Shown in pieces: positions 31,818 through 40,722 of a stretch of DNA of 64,000 nt (the first letter of the stretch is position 1; each line of letters starts with the position of its first letter). The stretch comes from Actinoplanes sp. TBRC 11911. Lineage in GTDB: Bacteria > Actinomycetota > Actinomycetes > Mycobacteriales > Micromonosporaceae. Position numbers and translations under genes: made by a program. The notes under the pieces were generated by a model. That model was not told where the DNA came from, ran no database searches, and saw nothing but the letters and a program-made list of their open reading frames with translations. The DNA lies in contig NZ_JABBNC010000004.1 of the NCBI RefSeq assembly GCF_012933445.1, positions 340,940-404,939 of the forward strand, in the 5' to 3' direction.

Positions 31818-33991
31818 TCGGGGACGGCGGTCCAGCTCTGGTGCCGCTGGCCGTTGCCGTTCTGCAGGGCCAGCACCCGATGCGCCCCGAACCGCTGGTC
31901 GCCCACGCCGGCGACCAGGTCACCGAGGCGCAGCGTGAAGCCGAAGTCGGAGGCCTGCAGCGTCCACAGGCCTCCGGCGGACGGCGCGCACGAACCCTGC
32001 ACCAGCGGCTGACCGGCGACCTTCGCGCCGTTGCGCGGCACCACGCATTTGCCGGTCGCCCGCGACACCAGCGTGTACTGGCCGCCGGACGCCGGGACGA
32101 GCTGCCACTGCTGCTGGGCGTCGTCGTCGGTCTCGCCCAGCGTGATCGGGGTGCCGTCGGCGCTGCGGGCCGCGTACAGGTCGGCGGCGCCGCCGGTGAG
32201 CCCGTTGGTCAGCGTGAACCACGAGTTCTGCGCGGGCCGGGCCGCCGGTGCGGTCACGGCCGCCGACTTCGCCGTGTACGCCGGTCCGGACTTGACCGTC
32301 ACCTGGTAGGTCGCGTCCGGCTTCAGCCCGATCAGGCGCGCCCGGGTCGCCTTCGTGGTGGCGATCGGCGCGCCGTCCACGGACACCTGATAGGTCGCCG
32401 TGTCGGACGCGGCGCTCCAGGTGAGGCGGACCGAGCTGCTCGTCGCGTCGCGGACCTCCAGGACCGCCTGAACCGCGGCGGCCGTCTGCTCCTCGGCCGG
32501 CGGTTTCGTTGCTTTCGCGGCCAGCGTCTGGGTCGGCGGCGGGGTGTCGTCCGGGGTCGGTGTCGGGGTGGCCGTCGTCGGGGGCGGCGTCGTCGGGGTC
32601 ACGCCGGCGCTCGGCGGGGCGTCGCCGCCGCCGTTCTCGATGCCGCCGGTCGGGACCGGCCCGGTCGGCGTCGGCGTCGCGGACCTCGACGGCGTCGGGG
32701 TGGCCGAGTGCGTCGCCGGGGGCTCGGCCGACGGCGCCGGGGCGCCGGGCACGTCCGGGATGTCGTCGCCGCCGTCGCTGCGCAGCAGGAACTCGCTGTC
32801 CGCGATGTTCCAGTTGCGATCCAGATAGCTGCCCGGCTTCGGGTTGGTGCTGAAGTAGTCGTCGTGCCCGCAGTCCAGCCGGTTCTCGTGTTTCGGCGGG
32901 CACGCCTCGCGCACCGGCCGGCCGGCCCGGTCCGCGCCGCAGAGCAGGTCGTACTCGTCCAGGCAGCCGCCCGCACCGGTGGCGTTCGGCGAACCGGTCA
33001 GGGTCGCGCCCAGCGAGTCGGTGAGCTCGTGCGCGGCCATCACGGTGCTCCAGCAGCCGGCGTCCACCCGCCCGTACGACGGCCCGCCGTTGTTGCGGTT
33101 GCCCAGGCCCTTGCGGTTGTCCGCGACGTAGGTGGCGATGCCGCAGTAGACGTTGGTGTCGGCGAACATCAGGTATTTGCGGTCGGTGCGGTTGTAGCCC
33201 AGCTTGGTGAGCGCCTTGATGCTGCCGGTGAACGACTTCAGCGAGCCGACCGGCAACTGCACCTCGGACACGTCGACGTTGCACTGCGGCGTGGTGACGA
33301 ACCGGATGTGCCGGGAACCACCCGTCTCGCCGGCGCTCTGGTCGAAGATCTGGTCGACGCCGGCCGACCAGTTACGGATCGAGCCGACGAAGTCCGTGTA
33401 CCGGCTCTTCGTGTCCGCGTCGTGCAGGTACAGCACCTGCACCCGCTTGCCGTTGCGGCCGTCGCCCTCGCAGGCCACGTCGTGCGGGCCCATCAGGAAG
33501 TCGGCCTGGCCCGGTGCCGCGTCCGGGATCAGCGCCGGGGCGTCCGCGGTCAGCGCGCTGCCACCCTCGTCCCGGGCGATCTCCGCGTCGCTGGGCACCG
33601 AGCTCTCCCGGACCGGCGGCACCGGCTCGGGTGCCTTCGCGGTGACCGGGGCGACGTCGTGGCGTACCGAGAGACCGACCGGTGCCATGTCCGGGCCGTG
33701 CGTGCAGGTGATGTCGTCCACCTCGTACGAGCCGGCGCAGAGCGCGCCGGCCTTGGCCGCGATCAGGCCGTCGTAGACCAGCCCCTGCTCCGGGGTGTCC
33801 TTGGGCACCGAGGCCAGCTGGATCACCGGCCGGCCGGGGCTGCCGCCGGCGACCGTGTCGACCACGCTGGGGCCGAGCGCGCCGCCGACACCGAGCAGCG
33901 CGAGTCCGAGCGCGATCGGCAGCAACCGGTGCGAACGCAGGCGGGCCAACCTGCGGTGTCCGCCTGGCGCCGGCCGGCGGTGGGTGGGCAC
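31814..33991 (-). CDS. Secreted metalloprotease-like protein with fibronectin III and ricin-type lectin domains
   Basis: A 725-residue exported protein. The N terminus is a basic stretch and one hydrophobic segment (LLPIALGLALLGVGGALG). A domain of about residues 165-385 resembles actinobacterial secreted metalloproteases but has HELTDSLGATL at 321, where family members have HExxHxxG. It continues TGAGGCLDEYDLLC. A Pro/Thr linker, one fibronectin III module (about 490-575) and a C-terminal beta-trefoil lectin domain (about 590-725, repeats ending QQWQL, LWTLQ, HQSWT) follow. GTG at 33991 has AAGGAGGG six bases upstream. ATG at 34033 is an alternative. Confidence 0.78.
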   Translation of the reverse strand: MPTHRRPAPGGHRRLARLRSHRLLPIALGLALLGVGGALGPSVVDTVAGGSPGRPVIQLASVPKDTPEQGLVYDGLIAAKAGALCAGSYEVDDITCTHGPDMAPVGLSVRHDVAPVTAKAPEPVPPVRESSVPSDAEIARDEGGSALTADAPALIPDAAPGQADFLMGPHDVACEGDGRNGKRVQVLYLHDADTKSRYTDFVGSIRNWSAGVDQIFDQSAGETGGSRHIRFVTTPQCNVDVSEVQLPVGSLKSFTGSIKALTKLGYNRTDRKYLMFADTNVYCGIATYVADNRKGLGNRNNGGPSYGRVDAGCWSTVMAAHELTDSLGATLTGSPNATGAGGCLDEYDLLCGADRAGRPVREACPPKHENRLDCGHDDYFSTNPKPGSYLDRNWNIADSEFLLRSDGGDDIPDVPGAPAPSAEPPATHSATPTPSRSATPTPTGPVPTGGIENGGGDAPPSAGVTPTTPPPTTATPTPTPDDTPPPTQTLAAKATKPPAEEQTAAAVQAVLEVRDATSSSVRLTWSAASDTATYQVSVDGAPIATTKATRARLIGLKPDATYQVTVKSGPAYTAKSAAVTAPAARPAQNSWFTLTNGLTGGAADLYAARSADGTPITLGETDDDAQQQWQLVPASGGQYTLVSRATGKCVVPRNGAKVAGQPLVQGSCAPSAGGLWTLQASDFGFTLRLGDLVAGVGDQRFGAHRVLALQNGNGQRHQSWTAVPD

Positions 33992-34164
33992 GGGCCCTCC
34001 TTGACCTGCGGGGGCGCGGTGGGAGGCGGTCATGGGGTAACCACCTGCCACCGCGCGATAACTCCGCCGGTCCTCATCGCGGGGACGAATAGCGGGCAGC
34101 GAACCGGGGAGCCGGATGGGATCGAAGGAAGACTGCCAGGCCCGCGACGCGAGGGGAATGCCTT

Positions 34165-34180
34165 TAAGCCAAAGCTAAGC
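34165..34180 (-). promoter_or_regulatory. Direct repeat TAAGC spaced by 11 bp, candidate response-regulator site
   Basis: TAAGC at 34165-34169 and again at 34176-34180, exactly one helical turn (11 bp) apart. OmpR-type regulators bind such direct repeats. The site lies upstream of the secreted lectin gene and overlaps the stop of the kinase gene of an OmpR-type pair encoded next to it. Confidence 0.4.
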
Positions 34181-35563
34181 AACAGTTGAACCGCCCCGGC
34201 CGCCGCGTTCCCGGGCCAGGCGACCGACCAGGCCGAACCGGCTCACCTGCTTCGGCGTCGCCTCCGCGTCGGCGAGCAGCATGACGATGCTGGCACCGCC
34301 CATCGCGGCGCGGTCGAGGCTGACCGAGCCGCCCGCGGCCTGCGCCGCCCGGCGGGCGATGTCGAGCCCCAAACCGGTCGAACCCTGATTGCTCTGGCCG
34401 CGCCGCATCGCCTTCTCCGGATCGGGGATTCCCGGGCCGGCGTCATCGATCCGGACCGCCACCCACCCCTCCCGCCGCGAGATGCTGACCTCGAAAGCGG
34501 TGCCCTGGGGGGTGTAGCGGAACACATTACCCAATATCGCATCGATCGCCGCGGCCAGTTCCGCCTTGGCCACCGGGACCGGGATGCGGGTGCTCGCGCC
34601 GACCACGCGGTACTGCCGGTTCTGGTCGCCGGCCAGCGCCGACCAGAACACCATGCGTTCCCGGATCACCTCGCTGACGTCGCAGAGCCCGGTCTCCGGA
34701 GCCGCCGCGACCTGCGCCGCGACCACCTGCCGGGTGGTGTTGATGAGCTGGTTGACCTCGCCCTCGAGGGTGCCGATCGCCTGCCGGATCCGCCGGATGC
34801 CGCGCCGCCGGTCCAGCTCCTCCTGATCGAGCCGCAGGCCCACCTGGGTGTCGTCCGGATCGAGCGCCTCGGCGTCCAGCCGCAGCGCGGTCAACGGGGT
34901 GCGCAGCCGGTGCGACAGGTCGGCGACCATCTCGCGCTCGTCGGTGCGCGAGGTCACCAGCCGGTCGGCCATCCGGTTGAACGCGTACCCGGCCTCGGCC
35001 AGCTCGCGCGGACCGGACGGCTGGATGCGGACGCCCAGGTCGCCGCCGCCGACCGCGAGGGCCGCGTGCACCAGGTTGCGGGCCGAGGTGACCGCGCCGC
35101 GGGCCAGCCGGTCCACCACGATCACCGACCCGGCCACCAGGACCAGCGCGATGCCGAGCAGCAGCCACCAGTCGCGGGCGGTGCCGTCGCCGGTCTGCGA
35201 GTCCGGCACGAAGACCTCGACCACCGACGTCTTGCCGCCGACCGCGACCGGGTGCAGCCGGACCAGCCCGCCGTGCACGCCGGCGCTGATCGGCTCGGTG
35301 CCCGCGGCGGCCGCGCGGACATCCTTGTCGGCCGCACGCCCGCCGCTGCCGACGCCGGGCGCGTGCACCACGGCCTGGTCGAGCAGTGCCTTCTTGGTCG
35401 TTCCGGCGGCCACCGCACCGGCCACCGTGGCAGCCCGGCGGTCCGCGGCGGCGATCGCCTCGTCCCGGTGGTCGGCGCTCAGCTTCAGACCCAACGGGAT
35501 CAGGAAGGCGAGCGCCGCGATGGCGGTGGTGGCGGCCGTGATGACGGCCAGCCGGGACCTCAG
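34175..35563 (-). CDS. Sensor histidine kinase
   Basis: A kinase of about 462 residues. Two membrane helices (LAVITAATTAIAALAFLIPL; WWLLLGIALVLVAGSVIVV) frame an extracytoplasmic sensor of about 130 residues. A HAMP domain follows, then the HisKA helix with His in MVADLSHRLRTPLTALRLD, and an ATPase domain with AILGNVFRYT (N box), VRIDDAGPGI and GSTGLGLDIA. No ATG, GTG or TTG is well placed. A CTG at 35563 overlaps the regulator stop as CTGA and gives MRSRLAVITA, so CTG initiation is proposed. GTG at 35629 is an alternative. Confidence 0.88.
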   Translation of the reverse strand: MRSRLAVITAATTAIAALAFLIPLGLKLSADHRDEAIAAADRRAATVAGAVAAGTTKKALLDQAVVHAPGVGSGGRAADKDVRAAAAGTEPISAGVHGGLVRLHPVAVGGKTSVVEVFVPDSQTGDGTARDWWLLLGIALVLVAGSVIVVDRLARGAVTSARNLVHAALAVGGGDLGVRIQPSGPRELAEAGYAFNRMADRLVTSRTDEREMVADLSHRLRTPLTALRLDAEALDPDDTQVGLRLDQEELDRRRGIRRIRQAIGTLEGEVNQLINTTRQVVAAQVAAAPETGLCDVSEVIRERMVFWSALAGDQNRQYRVVGASTRIPVPVAKAELAAAIDAILGNVFRYTPQGTAFEVSISRREGWVAVRIDDAGPGIPDPEKAMRRGQSNQGSTGLGLDIARRAAQAAGGSVSLDRAAMGGASIVMLLADAEATPKQVSRFGLVGRLARERGGRGGSTVA

Positions 35564-36249
35564 TCCGGCGCCACCAGCCGGAATCCGACCCCCCGCACGG
35601 TGCGCAGGTAGCGAGGCTTCGCCGCGGACTCGCCCAGTTTCCGCCGGAGCCAATACAGGTGGACGTCGATCGTCTGGTCCTCGCCGACCGATGGCTGTCG
35701 CCATACCTCCTCCAGCAGCTCACGACGCGAGACCACCCGACCGGGGCGGGCAGCGAGGTAAGCCAGAAGATCGAATTCCTTACGGGTCAAGGCCAACTGC
35801 TGGTTCGCCAGGCTGGCGCTGCGCTCGCCCACGTCCACCCGCAGCTCGCCGACCTCGTGCACGGCCGGCTGGGCGGTGCGGCTGGCGCGGCCCACGCGGC
35901 GCAGCACGGTGGCGATCCGGGCGTCCAGATGGGCGCCGGTGAACGGTTTGACCATGTAGTCGTCGGCGCCGGCGCGCAACAACCGCACCACGGTCTGTTC
36001 ATCGTCGCGTGCGGTAGCGATGATGATCGGTACGTCGGTGATCCCGCGGAGCATGCGCAACGCGTCCGAGCCGTCCAGATCGGGCAGCCCGAGATCGAGC
36101 ACCACGAGGTCCGGGGTCTCCGCGGCGACCCGGCGTAGCGCGTCCAGCGCCGTGCCGACCGCGTGCACGGCGTGCCCCCGGTCGGCGAGCGACCGAAGCA
36201 TGGCACCGCGCACCACGTGATCGTCTTCGACGAGCAGGACCGTGGCCAT
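35560..36249 (-). CDS. Response regulator, OmpR/PhoB family
   Basis: A 229-residue regulator. The receiver domain has LVEDDHVVRGAML (acidic pair), LVVLDLGLPDLDG (phosphoacceptor Asp) and MVKPF (Lys). The C-terminal winged helix contains LTRKEFDLLAYLAARPGRVV and YLRTVRGVGFRL. It is transcribed with the downstream kinase, with overlapping ends. An 11-bp direct repeat of the type bound by this family lies just beyond the kinase gene, in front of the secreted protease/lectin gene, which may be its target. Confidence 0.94.
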   Translation of the reverse strand: MATVLLVEDDHVVRGAMLRSLADRGHAVHAVGTALDALRRVAAETPDLVVLDLGLPDLDGSDALRMLRGITDVPIIIATARDDEQTVVRLLRAGADDYMVKPFTGAHLDARIATVLRRVGRASRTAQPAVHEVGELRVDVGERSASLANQQLALTRKEFDLLAYLAARPGRVVSRRELLEEVWRQPSVGEDQTIDVHLYWLRRKLGESAAKPRYLRTVRGVGFRLVAPD

Positions 36250-36345
36250 GCGAAGACGGTACTGCCCATGGCAAGTAGGTCCTAACGCGTCATTCAGGGA
36301 CACTTCTCAATCACCGTGCGTGATGGAATACCATCCGTTGTGCCG

Positions 36346-37239
36346 ATGTCATTCACCCTTTTTCCCGGTACGCGACTGGCCCTTGCCCTGGAGAGCCTCG
36401 CCGGTCTCAGCGTGGGCGATGCCCTGGGAGCCCAGCATTTCGTGGCCCCGGTGGACATGAGCGACCCGCCGCCGGCGCCGTGGCCGTGGACCGACGACAC
36501 CGAGGAAGCCTGCTGTCTGGTGGCCGTCCTCGCGGAGGGTGACTTCGACCGGGATGCGTTCGCCGATCTGCTCGGCCGCTATCACGATCCCTACCGCGGG
36601 TACGGTCCGGGCGCGGTCGTGCTGCTGCGCGAGATCCGCGAGGGACTGCCGTGGCCGATCGCGGCGGCCGCGGCCTTCGACGGCGAGGGATCGGCCGGTA
36701 ACGGAGCGGCCATGCGGGCGGCGCCGCTCGGGGCCTGGCACGCCGACTCGCTGGCGCACGCCGCCGCGCAGGGGGCCCGGGCGGCCGAGGTCACGCACGC
36801 GCACGCCGAGGGCATCGACGGTGGCGTCGCGGTCGCCGTGGCGGCGGCGGTCGCGGCCGCCGGGCGGTTGGACGGGCAGCGGCCGGAGCTGCTGGCCACG
36901 GTCGCCACGCACACGCCGGCCGGGCACCTGCAGGACGCGCTGGCCGAGGCGCGGCGGATCGGCGGCGGGGTGGCCGAGGCGGCGTACGAGCTGGGGAACG
37001 GGACGCGGTCGCTGGCCCGCGACACGGTTCCGTTCGCGTTGTGGGTGGCCGACCGCTACCTGGACGACTATCCGGCGGCCGTCGCCGCGTGCGTGGCGGC
37101 CGGTGGTGACGTGGACACCACGTGTGCGATCGCCGGGGGTGTCGTCGCGGCGTACACGGGTCTGGACGGGGTGCCGCCGTCGTGGCTTTCCGCACGTGAG
37201 CCGCTGCCGGCCTGGCTGGCCGCCGCGACCGGCGACTGA
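36346..37239 (+). CDS. ADP-ribosylglycohydrolase family protein
   Basis: A 297-residue all-helical hydrolase. The di-metal site is formed by WTDDTE near residue 50 and by GGDVDTTCAIAGGVVAA near the C terminus. The N-terminal LESLAGLSVGDALGAQ is the family entry motif. DraG-like enzymes remove ADP-ribose from proteins or small molecules. It is a stand-alone gene, 17 bases before a HIT-family gene that also acts on nucleotide derivatives. The start follows the family N terminus, although the frame extends ten codons upstream. Confidence 0.9.
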   Translation: MSFTLFPGTRLALALESLAGLSVGDALGAQHFVAPVDMSDPPPAPWPWTDDTEEACCLVAVLAEGDFDRDAFADLLGRYHDPYRGYGPGAVVLLREIREGLPWPIAAAAAFDGEGSAGNGAAMRAAPLGAWHADSLAHAAAQGARAAEVTHAHAEGIDGGVAVAVAAAVAAAGRLDGQRPELLATVATHTPAGHLQDALAEARRIGGGVAEAAYELGNGTRSLARDTVPFALWVADRYLDDYPAAVAACVAAGGDVDTTCAIAGGVVAAYTGLDGVPPSWLSAREPLPAWLAAATGD

Positions 37240-37255
37240 CTGTCGCTAGGGTGGG

Positions 37256-37777
37256 ATGGTGACCGAGGAGCGGATCGAGACCGGTGAACCGGATGGCCTG
37301 GAGCGGCTCTGGACGCCGCACCGGATGACCTACGTCACCGGCCACGACGCGCCGTCCGGCTGCCCGTTCTGTCTCGCACCGCAGGCGCCCGAGGGCGAGA
37401 GCCTGGTGGTCGCGCGCGGCGAGTCGGTCTACGCGGTGCTGAATCTCTACCCGTACAACCCGGGTCACCTGATGACGGTCCCGTACCGGCACGTCGCCGA
37501 CTACACCGACCTCACCGGCGAAGAGACCGTGGAGCTGGCGGAGATGACGCGTACGGCGATGCGGGTCATCCGGAGCGTGAGCAGCCCGCACGGCTTCAAC
37601 CTGGGGATGAACCAGGGCGCGGTGGCCGGTGCCGGCATCGCCGCCCACCTGCATCAGCACGTGGTGCCGAGGTGGGGCGGCGACGCCAACTTCATGCCGG
37701 TGATCGGCCGCACCAAGGTGCTGCCGGAACTCCTCGCCGACACCCGGATCATGCTGGCGAAGGCGTGGCCTACCTAG
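37256..37777 (+). CDS. HIT-family protein (AP4A phosphorylase/hydrolase-like)
   Basis: A 173-residue histidine-triad protein. The catalytic motif is HLHQHVVPRW near residue 131. CPFCLAP near residue 36 supplies the zinc Cys pair of the Rv2613c-like branch, and LNLYPYNPGHLMTVPYRHV is the substrate wall. Rv2613c-type proteins cleave diadenosine tetraphosphate. In many actinobacteria the gene directly precedes the PI phosphate synthase gene, whereas here an EF-G-like gene on the other strand intervenes. ATG at 37256 or GTG at 37259 may be used. Confidence 0.9.
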   Translation: MVTEERIETGEPDGLERLWTPHRMTYVTGHDAPSGCPFCLAPQAPEGESLVVARGESVYAVLNLYPYNPGHLMTVPYRHVADYTDLTGEETVELAEMTRTAMRVIRSVSSPHGFNLGMNQGAVAGAGIAAHLHQHVVPRWGGDANFMPVIGRTKVLPELLADTRIMLAKAWPT

Positions 37778-39923
37778 CGGCGTGCTCCTTGCGGACCGCG
37801 TCGGCCAGGTGCGCGGGCATCGGCTCGTGCCGGATGTAGGCCCGGGAGAACGTGCCGGCGCCGGAGGACAACGCGCGCAGCTCCACCGCGTACCGGATCA
37901 GCTCGGACGCCGGCACCTCGGCCCGCACCGTGCTGTGGCCCTCGCCGCCCTCGGTGCCGAGCGGCCGGCCCCGCCGACCGGAGAGATCGCTCATCACCGC
38001 GCCGACGTACGCGTCGGGCACCCGCACCACGATCTCGTCGATCGGCTCGAGCAGGGTGAGCTGCCCGCCGGCCGCCGCCTCGCGCAGGGCCAGCGCGCCG
38101 GCCGTCTGGAACGCGGCGTCCGACGAGTCGACGCTGTGCGCCTTGCCGTCGAACAGCGTCACCCGCAGGTCGACCACCGGGCACCCGGCCGCGAGGCCGC
38201 GCTCGAGCTGGGCGCGCACGCCCTTCTCGACCGAGGGGATGTAGTTGTGCGGCACCGAGCCGCCGACCACGCGGTTGACGAACTCGAAACCGGAACCCCG
38301 CGGCAGCGGCTCCACCTCGATGTCGCACACCGCGTACTGGCCGTGGCCGCCGGACTGCTTGACGTGCCGGCCGTGGCCCTTGGCGCCGCAGCCGAACGTC
38401 TCGCGGAACGCCACCTTCACCGGCTCGGTGTCCAGCTCGACGCCGCCGGAGCGCAGCCGGTCCAGCACCACGTCGGCGTGCGACTCGCCCATCGTCCACA
38501 GCACCAGCTGATGGGTCTCCGGGCTGCGGTCCAGGCGCAGCGTCGGGTCGCCCGCGACCAGCCGGGACAGGTTCTTCGCCAGGGCGTCCTCATCGGAGCG
38601 GGTCTTGGCGACCACCGCGATCGGCAGCAGCGGCTCGGGCATCGACCACGGCTCCATCAGCAGCGGCTCGTCCTTGCTGGACAGTGTGTCGCCGGTCTCC
38701 GCGCTGCCCGACTTGGTGATCGCGCAGATGTCGCCGGCCACGCACTGGCCCACCTCGCGCAACTGCGCGCCCAGCGGCGAGTAGATGTGCGCGACGCGCT
38801 CGTCGGCGTCGTGATCCGGATGGCCGCGCTCGGACATACCGTGCCCGGAGACGTGCAGCGTCTGCTCGGGGCGCAGCGTGCCGGAGAACACCCGGACCAG
38901 CGAGACCCGGCCCACATGCCGATCGATCGTGGTCTTGACCACCTCGGCGACCAGCGGGCCGTCCGGGTCGCAGAGCAGCGGCGGGCGCGGTGATCCGTCC
39001 ACCCCGGTCACCACCGGGAGGTCGTGCTCGGGCGGCGCGGGCGCGGAGCTGACGAAGCCGTCGAGCAGGGCGTCGAGCCCGACGCCGGTGGCCGCGCAGA
39101 CCGGGATCACCGGGTAGAAGTTGCCCCGGGCGATCGCCTTCTCCAGGTCCGGTACGAGCGTGGACGTGCTGATCAGCTCGCCGCCCAGGTAGCGGTCCAT
39201 GAGGGTCTCGTCCTCGCTCTCCGCGATGATCCCCTCGATGAGAGCGTTCCGGTCGTCGGCGATCGGGTTCAGGTGCTCCGGCTCGGCCTGGCCGATCACC
39301 GGCGGATAGCCCGCCGAATAGTCCAGGACCCGCAGCGTGACCAGACCGATCAGGCCGGCCACCGACTCGCCGTCGTCGCCGAGCATCGGCTGGAAGGTCG
39401 GCATCACGTTCTCGCCGAACGCCTCCTGGCAGTCCTGCAGGGTCTGCTCGTAGTCGGCGCGCGGGTGGTCCAGACGGGTGATCGCGACCGCGCGGGGCAT
39501 GCCGACCGCGGCGCACTCCTCCCACAGCGCGGTGGTGGCCTCATCGACGCCGTCGACCGCGCTGACGACGAAGAGCGCGGCGTCCGCGGCCCGCAGGCCG
39601 GCGCGCAACTCCCCGACGAAATCGGCGTAACCGGGGGTGTCCAGCAGGTTGATCTTTACGTCCTGATGAACGACCGGGGCGCAGGCCAGCGCGACCGAGC
39701 GCTGCTGGCGGATCGCCGCCGGATCGTTGTCCGTCACCGTGGTGCCGTCGGTCACCGTGCCGGCCCGCGGGATCGTCCCCGTCGCGGCGAGCAGGGCTTC
39801 GACCAGGGTGGTCTTGCCCGCTCCCGAATGGCCCACCAGCACCACGTTGCGTACCCTGCCGGGTTCTGTCACCACCGGCGCTGCCGCGCCGGTGAGCCCC
39901 TTCTCCGAGGTTTTCTGGCCCAT
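37770..39923 (-). CDS. Elongation factor G-like protein (EF-G2)
   Basis: A 717-residue translational GTPase. G1 is GHSGAGKTTLVEAL and G3 is DTPGYADFVGELR. In the G4 position it has ITRLDHPRADYE, in place of the NKxD seen in genuine EF-G, which is typical of the actinobacterial EF-G2 paralogue. Domains II to V follow, including QSGGHGQYAVCDIEVEPL. Members of this group bind GTP and ribosomes weakly and their role is unsettled. Its end overlaps the convergent HIT gene by eight bases. It interrupts the usual HIT-PI phosphate synthase order. Confidence 0.93.
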   Translation of the reverse strand: MGQKTSEKGLTGAAAPVVTEPGRVRNVVLVGHSGAGKTTLVEALLAATGTIPRAGTVTDGTTVTDNDPAAIRQQRSVALACAPVVHQDVKINLLDTPGYADFVGELRAGLRAADAALFVVSAVDGVDEATTALWEECAAVGMPRAVAITRLDHPRADYEQTLQDCQEAFGENVMPTFQPMLGDDGESVAGLIGLVTLRVLDYSAGYPPVIGQAEPEHLNPIADDRNALIEGIIAESEDETLMDRYLGGELISTSTLVPDLEKAIARGNFYPVIPVCAATGVGLDALLDGFVSSAPAPPEHDLPVVTGVDGSPRPPLLCDPDGPLVAEVVKTTIDRHVGRVSLVRVFSGTLRPEQTLHVSGHGMSERGHPDHDADERVAHIYSPLGAQLREVGQCVAGDICAITKSGSAETGDTLSSKDEPLLMEPWSMPEPLLPIAVVAKTRSDEDALAKNLSRLVAGDPTLRLDRSPETHQLVLWTMGESHADVVLDRLRSGGVELDTEPVKVAFRETFGCGAKGHGRHVKQSGGHGQYAVCDIEVEPLPRGSGFEFVNRVVGGSVPHNYIPSVEKGVRAQLERGLAAGCPVVDLRVTLFDGKAHSVDSSDAAFQTAGALALREAAAGGQLTLLEPIDEIVVRVPDAYVGAVMSDLSGRRGRPLGTEGGEGHSTVRAEVPASELIRYAVELRALSSGAGTFSRAYIRHEPMPAHLADAVRKEHAAR

Positions 39924-40095
39924 GGCGGCGCTCCTGTCGTTTCGTGACTGTTACGCGGCTGTTGTTGAATCCCACACCCGCGCGTGTGCTGGCCGCAACC
40001 CTTTGTAGTCGCAAACGTCGCAACGATGACGATACGGCCAAGGGGTGTGGCCACGATGCCGGAGTCCGGCAGGCCGCCGATATGGTGGGACCGCC

Positions 40096-40722
40096 ATGGC
40101 AAAGATCGTCCAGCTCCCCGCGCGTGCCCTCTTCGCGTACGCCGTGAACCCGACCGCGCGCTTCCTGCTGCGCCTCGGGGTCACCCCCAATGCCGTCACC
40201 ATCGCCGGCACCGTCGGCGTGCTGATCGGCTCCTACTTCGGTGCCAAAGGACATCTGTTCTGGGGCACGTGGATCATCACGGCGTGTGCGCTGACCGACG
40301 TGCTCGACGGCACGATGGCGCGGATGCGTGGTGCGCCCGGCAAGTTCGGCGCCCTGCTCGACTCGTCGCTGGACCGCATCGCCGACGGCGCCACCTTCGG
40401 CGCCGTGGTGTGGTACATGATCGATCAAGGCAACCCCTACGGCGGAACCATCGCCGCGCTGGTCAGCCTCGGTGCCGGGCAGGTGGTGTCGTACGTCAAG
40501 GCCCGCGCCCAGAGCCTGGGCCTGAACGCCGACGTGGGCATCGCCGAGCGCCTCGAACGGCTGGTGATCCTCGGGGTGTTCGCGCTGATCGGCAGCGCGG
40601 GCGTGGACTGGGCACTGCCGGCCGGCCTCTGGGTGCTCGCCGCGCTGTCGGTCGTCACGATCTTCCAGCGGTTGATCGCGGGCGCCCGCTCGGACCGGGA
40701 GAACCTGGCGGCGCCGCAGTGA
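40096..40722 (+). CDS. pgsA1: Phosphatidylinositol phosphate synthase (CDP-alcohol phosphatidyltransferase)
   Basis: A 208-residue membrane enzyme with six helices. The family motif D-G-x2-A-R-x8-G-x3-D-x3-D is intact in DVLDGTMARMRGAPGKFG, then ALLDSSLDRIAD. In actinobacteria this enzyme joins inositol 1-phosphate to CDP-diacylglycerol, giving PI phosphate for PI and PIMs. The two following genes, an acyltransferase and PimA, confirm the pathway. The stop overlaps the GTG of the acyltransferase. ATG at 40096 yields the family N terminus. Confidence 0.92.
   Translation: MAKIVQLPARALFAYAVNPTARFLLRLGVTPNAVTIAGTVGVLIGSYFGAKGHLFWGTWIITACALTDVLDGTMARMRGAPGKFGALLDSSLDRIADGATFGAVVWYMIDQGNPYGGTIAALVSLGAGQVVSYVKARAQSLGLNADVGIAERLERLVILGVFALIGSAGVDWALPAGLWVLAALSVVTIFQRLIAGARSDRENLAAPQ

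Noticed and set aside
31211..34189. A 992-codon plus-strand frame
   Set aside because: It runs antisense to the secreted lectin protein and out of frame with add. It is Arg/Gly-rich as expected for GC-rich antisense frames.
39924..40095. CACAC...GTGTG palindrome near 39973 as an operator
   Set aside because: Only five bases on each side pair in a GC-rich context, so it is not distinguishable from chance.
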